Shown piece after piece: positions 53,701 through 59,700 of a stretch of DNA of 64,000 nt (the stretch's first letter is position 1; every line of letters starts with the position of its first letter). The stretch covers positions 18,117,606 to 18,181,605 of the forward strand of contig NC_134643.1 of the NCBI RefSeq assembly GCF_030463565.1. The letters are read 5' to 3'. The DNA comes from Pelecanus crispus (Eukaryota; Chordata; Aves; Pelecaniformes; Pelecanidae). The notes under the pieces were generated by a model. It had not been told where the DNA came from. It did not search any database and worked only from the letters and a program-made list of their open reading frames with translations. The position numbers and the translations under genes are program-made.

Positions 53701-56700
53701 GACTAAAATGTGCAGCACTTAGTAATAATTCAGCCTGGGTACACAACTGGAGAGCAAAAGGGATAAACATACCAACCCTTGGTTGTTAACCTGTGAAGAA
53801 GAAGACGAGAAAGAAATATGGGGTTCTGGGGGAGATGGAGCAGTTGGTGGTAAAATGAGAACTGCAGCATAATCTGAGTATTTCAGAAGGAAGTAGAAGA
53901 GAAAGTCTCTGACAGAAAGTGAGTCTTTTGCTCCTGTTTTCCAAGGGATGAGAGAGGTGGATGAGCACTTGGACAGAGCTGCCTGTAGCCTCTATTTCTC
54001 TTGCTTGCAGAAGATGGGCTTAAAAGTTTCTGTGTCTCTCGAGCTTACAGGTTATCATTCACATGCTGTGGTAGTTGTGGCAGCTTCTTGGTGGGTCTCT
54101 CTAATCTGCCTTAGAGGTGGAAAGGCTCTGAATTGCTCAACTTGAATCCATAAACTTAGAGAGTAATTATCCCTTCTGGCTTTTCCTTTTGGCTTAAGTT
54201 TTGACAAATAGACCAGGGTTTTAGTACTACTGTGTCTGACTTGATGGGCTTTGCTTGTCTCCCTGGAAAGGATGTGCAGGACAGCATTATCTGCTTCCAA
54301 ATGTCTTTGAAAACATTAACTTGGTCTCAATAATTTTAGACAAACTGTCTTACCCCTTGAGAGATTTCTGGAAACCTTGTAGTATAAAAAATAGATTTTT
54401 GTACAAAAAGGTAAAAACCAAATAGGTTTTTCATTTTTTTTGTAGAAAAGACAGAGCCCAAAGGAAAGGTAGTGGCAGCATATGTGCACCTGCTTTGGCT
54501 TCTTATCATTAAACAGCGTACAAGACACCATAAACCTAGACACAATGCGATATTCGTTGCCTATACCACCACTCTGACCCCATGTCCTTAGAGAGCAATC
54601 CTGATAACGGTATTTGATGGGTGAAAGTTGTATGTCAAAAGCTGATGACAGATCAAGTGAAAAGGAATACCTCCAGGTATTCCTACCTCCAGGTTTTTTT
54701 TAGGCAGTCAGGACTCTTCCGGCATTACAAATCCAACCACTTTGAGTCAGATTTAAGGCTTATCAAAATTGGATGCAATGCTTTTCTTTTAGTAATTGAC
54801 CATAGGTTGTCTCCAGCCTGGGTGACTATGGATAAATTAGCTGCTGCTTTTAAGGGCAGAGGAAACTTTTGCCTGTTTGAGGAAGGACTAGAAGTAAGGG
54901 CAGAATGTTCTCACATCTTCAGCCACTGGATGGGATGTTGTACTTAAATCTCTTTATGTAATGGGTAGGTAGGAAGCAGCGTAGCAGAGAGCAGGAATAG
55001 TCCTCATTCCAGCGCAAAAAACATTAGACCTCTTGCCCTGACCTTTTGTATGTTTTGGGCCATGGAGCTTCACCTCGTTACATGCATATGGAGCCAAACA
55101 ACTTGTCCAAGAAAGCGTTCCAAAGATTCGTCTGATATTTACTTGCACACAAATTGCTGGAGAAGCTATTCTTTTCCTTGGTTCCAGGGGCTCCGTCATT
55201 GCTAAGGGCACAGCAGAGGGGCAGTGACTGAAGCAAGAGTACAGTTATCATCAACCATTTGCTTTCCATGTCAACTTTCTTTATTCTTTTCCCCCGAGGC
55301 ATCGTTGTATTACAGTTACCCTAAAAGCTGGATGGTAAATACCCTCTGTCATGCCTGTTTTGTCAGTCTGGTTTCTAGTCAGTGGTTGCGGTGTGCATTT
55401 TTTCATTTGCTTTGGATTTCTTTTGTTAGTGCTAAATCCTGCAAAGTGTCAAGTGCTGCCAACTTATGTGCAAAAAAAAGCAGCAGAGGCTGGGTGTCCT
55501 CCAACAACATCGGGCCTTTACAGAAGAAAGGCTTAGTCCTGAGCTTGCATGTTGTCAGTTTGCCAGTTGTTTAACTGCATGTGTACAGTAGGACTAAGAA
55601 CGGAGCTGTTAATGCTTCAATGACAAAAGCCAGCCTTTGGAATCATGTAGTGTCCCACCAACATGAAAAAGCAAATGCAAGCAAGCTTTCCAAAAGAAAC
55701 TGCCTGCTGTCCTTCCAGAAGCAAGGCTTGTTTGCTAGGGCAGTCTCCAGTGATTCAGGAGCTCTGTTTAAAAGTAGATTTTACTCAAATACTTTGGTTT
55801 TGAGAACTCCATGCTACCTTTCCCCCCCGCCCCCCAAGGGTGCTGACAGCCATTCTGATTTCATTCCACATGTCAACCATCTCCAAATTCAGTGCATCTT
55901 CAAAGCAAAGGAAAGCTCAATGGCTCTAACGCAACCTGAATGAATTGAACTGGTGTGCTCTAACCACTGATAACTCTTCTTTTTTTAATTGTGTGTAGTC
56001 TCTTGGTTTGCGAGCAAGATATTGCAGCTTCACTCAGTTCATGTTTTATTCTATGTATTATAGTGTTAAATAGACTTCACTTTTTTTCTTTTGTCATTGT
56101 CACATTTGTGTTGTTTGTTTCTTTTCCTGCTAGCTGTCAGGGCATGAAAAGGTATGGATCGTAGCGTGGAAAACCTTTCAATTTCAGCATATGTGTTCCT
56201 AATGAGCTGATGCAGTTTTGTGTGTTTTTTTCTTTGTTTTCTCTTTTTTCTTTCTAAACTTATTTTGTGCAGTAATATTTTGTGCTTGGTCTGTCTCTTG
56301 AAGACAAGCCAAATACTGATAATACATTAACTGTTATTAGGCCCACTAGTATAATGGAATTGTGTGCAGTGACTTAGCTCTATCTAATCAGATATACCCT
56401 TTAATATAGAAAAATGGTGTTTTAAGAGAGGTACAACTAGCACCATGTGCTTTCACCCCTGCAAAGGCTGTCCATCAAAGGGCAGCACTTTGAAAGGTGG
56501 TCTTCAGATAGCACATTAGAGCTTTGTGCTATAGCAATAGTATAGTGCAATAGTCCAAAGTTAACTTTATTGAAGTAGTTAATGAAAATTGTTGCATTAC
56601 AGACTTTTTTTTAGGAAGAATGGTTAGCCAAGTTATTTTTAAGAGCACAGCTTAAATGTCGCTGTTCGAATTTTGGAATCGTGTTTATTTTTCTGCAGCT

Positions 56701-59700
56701 TCAAACAGCAGCATCCAGAAGTTACGTGGGCTCAAGTGCCCCAACCGGAATAAGCAAAGATGAAGACACAAGTCGTTTTCATACCACCAAGAGGGGGAAT
56801 TTCCATGAAGTTTTTAACCTGTCAGAAAATGAGCGTCCTTTGGCAGGTATTATGCAACAGGGAGGCTACATCAGTAGAGTATTTTCTAACAAACCAAGGG
56901 TAGTTTAAAGTTGAATTCCCTTTCTGTGCAATGTACTGGTATAAGCTTTTGATTAAAAAGACTTGCTTTAAATTAGGATGAATGCAGACGGTGTCTTTCA
57001 TTTCACATCCTTACAGTTCTTCGAAAGAGTGCACAGCCTGGTGTGCCTTTTGTGGTAATGCAAATGGAGTAGTCAAGTTAAAGGGAATAATTGTGGGGGT
57101 GGTTTTTGTTTTGTTCTGGGTTTTTTTAAGCCAGCATTAAAACAGATGTTATGCTGTTTAAAAATGCCTTATTTAGGCTTTTCTTTGTAAACACTTCTAG
57201 TTTTAGGTATCTAATTTTCAGTGTTTTCTGCTGTTTTATAAGGAAACTGTTGGGGGTAGTGCCTGTCTCTTTCTTAAAGTAAGATTTCTTTCTTGTTATG
57301 ACTTTTTCAGTGTGTGAAAATGGCTGGCGCTGTTGCTTGATTAACAGAGATAGGAAGATGCCTACAGACTACATCAGGAATGGAGTTCTTTATGTCACAG
57401 AAAAGTGAGTCATTGCACTCCACACATTTCTTAGGAGGGAAATGCAACAGACATTAAAAAAATTGAATCTGAAAGTAATCTTTCAACAGTGTTTTGAAAC
57501 AAAAATGCCTTTTCATCATGCTTTGAAACCTCAAGAAAGCACCAAAGGAGAGGGAGAGCTGAATCTGGGGTGTGGTAACGCTTAACAAATGTGGTTTTGC
57601 CTTGGAAAGGCTTGCAGAGGAGTGGAGAGTAGCTCCATGTAGTCAGTTGTTAGTAGCTGCAGTTCTTGATGTGGATAACATGCTATCTATATATACACCA
57701 AAAAAAAGAAACCTAAAAGCTAAGTGTATTTTGAGAGTTCTGAGCAATGGTTATTTGGCAAATACTCTTAGTTTCTTTTTTTAAAGCAAATTGAATGTAC
57801 AGCTTCCTTGAAACAATGTGCAACAAAAAGAAAATAGAAATTCAAGCCTTGGTTTCAAAGCTAATACTTGATTTTTATCTTTTTTAATCCTTACTTACCA
57901 CCCCCCCAGCCTCCCAGGGCTGAATAACTATCATCACTACTGTTTGGATCTTGCACTGAAATTCCTTTGGAGTGTAATGAATGGAAGTAAGGCTCATCTG
58001 TATGCAATGTCACCTAGTGATGGAGACCACTCTCCAACGTTTAGAAATCTCAGCTTTTGTCTGCATCACAATAACATGAAACTAACACAGTGTTTTCCAT
58101 TAATCTTCTTTTAGGATGGTAAAATATTTATAAGCCTTTTGAGATTTAGTATTTCAACTGTTTAAGGATATACGTGCCTCCTGTGTCTTTAAAATGCTTG
58201 TCAGGTTTAAGCATTCAGTGCAGTAATATAAATACAAGCTTTTTTTGTGTGTGCATGCTGTATGTTCTGGGCTTTCAGACATGTTATCCAGTTGCTAGAA
58301 TTTATGAATGTTTGCTCTAAATTAGAAGCCATAACTGAATTCCATATTGTGTGCCTCTTTCTTTTTTTTTTTGAAGCTGATTTTAACCTGTGAGATTTCA
58401 AACTTCCGAAGTTACGGGAGGGATATTGAGAGCTTTGTTTTAGAATACTGTATCAAAATGAGCATTTTCTTTCCTTGTCTTCAGTTACTTGTGCTTCGAA
58501 AGCTCCAAATCCGGCTCATCTAAAAGAAATAAAGTTATAAAGCTAACGGATATAACAGATATTCAGAAGGTATGTCTGTTTTGTGTTGTTTTTGTTTTGT
58601 GTACTGCTTCTTAGTACATCCTGCGGCCACGAGTGCCACAGATTAAATCATGCTGTGCAAAGAAATACCTTGGTCCGGTGTCTACTGCTTAAGTACCTCC
58701 ACATTTTCAAATTAATTCCTTCTATTTATATCACATGTCTATAACAGACACATTCCCATTGGAATTAATAATTCATATTGATGGATTTTAAACATCATAC
58801 TTGAAGTAATGCTGGCTTGTTGTTTAGTAGGCCTTTACTGCCGTAAAGGTCCTTTTGCATCTGTGTAGTTTTTCTCAATGAAGGTGAGACAGGGATCATG
58901 CAGCCAAGCATGAAAATGCACTGCACCTGGTCTGATTTGGGGGTGGGAAACACAGGCCAGACTTGGGGTCTCTTGCCCCTTGTGGGTATTCCCCAGTTCA
59001 GCCAACTGTATTGCTTCTTAACATTACAGACTTTCTTTAAAAAAAAAAAAAACAACCAAACCCCAACATATGCATATGTTTAATTTTGAAAAAGAAGCTT
59101 TTTCTGGTCTGCTTGCTGCTCCTTTAAACAGTGGGTGAATGTTACTTCTAGGGAAACCTCTAGGTGCTTCTCACATCGGTATATATGCGAAGGGCCGGGG
59201 CGTACCGCCTGCCCGCACCCTCTAGGTGCTACTCACAGGCGCACTGTCACATCGGTATATACGCGAAGGGCCGGGGCGTACCGCCTGCCCGCACCATCCA
59301 GCTGCCGGCGTGGTCCCTGGCATCGTGGCTGGGCCGGCGCCCATGCACCGTAGCGGTACTGGGTTGCTCACTTTGGGGCTGGGGCTGGTTCCAGCAGGCA
59401 GGCTGGGTGCTGTGGCGCATGGGAGGAAGAGGAGAGGCAGGCTCTTGCTGTGCGAGCGATGCTGTGCACATTGACTCTGGGGTCAGAGAACAGCATCTGG
59501 CCTCTGGTGTGGAATAGAGGTCTGTTAGCTGTGTCTGGGAGGATACACCAGTGACAAGTGGTATAACCTTCTCGGCACCTTTTGCAGTTGTTCAGTACAT
59601 AAGATGTCTTTGGTCTGTGTTTTTTTTTCTTTTTAGTATAAAGTGCTCTCTGTTCTCCCGGGATCAGGGATGGGTATTGCTGTATCAACGCCGTCTACAC

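Noticed and set aside
57890..57990. Possible cassette exon after the C-run acceptor-like tract at 57900
   Set aside because: An AG follows but no donor with compatible phase was seen, and the canonical exons already join in frame.
59135..59517. Overlapping open frames in the CpG-rich islet as possible exons
   Set aside because: Open in several frames because GC-rich DNA has few stops; the apparent protein repeat reflects the DNA duplication, and no acceptor/donor pair in matching phase was seen.
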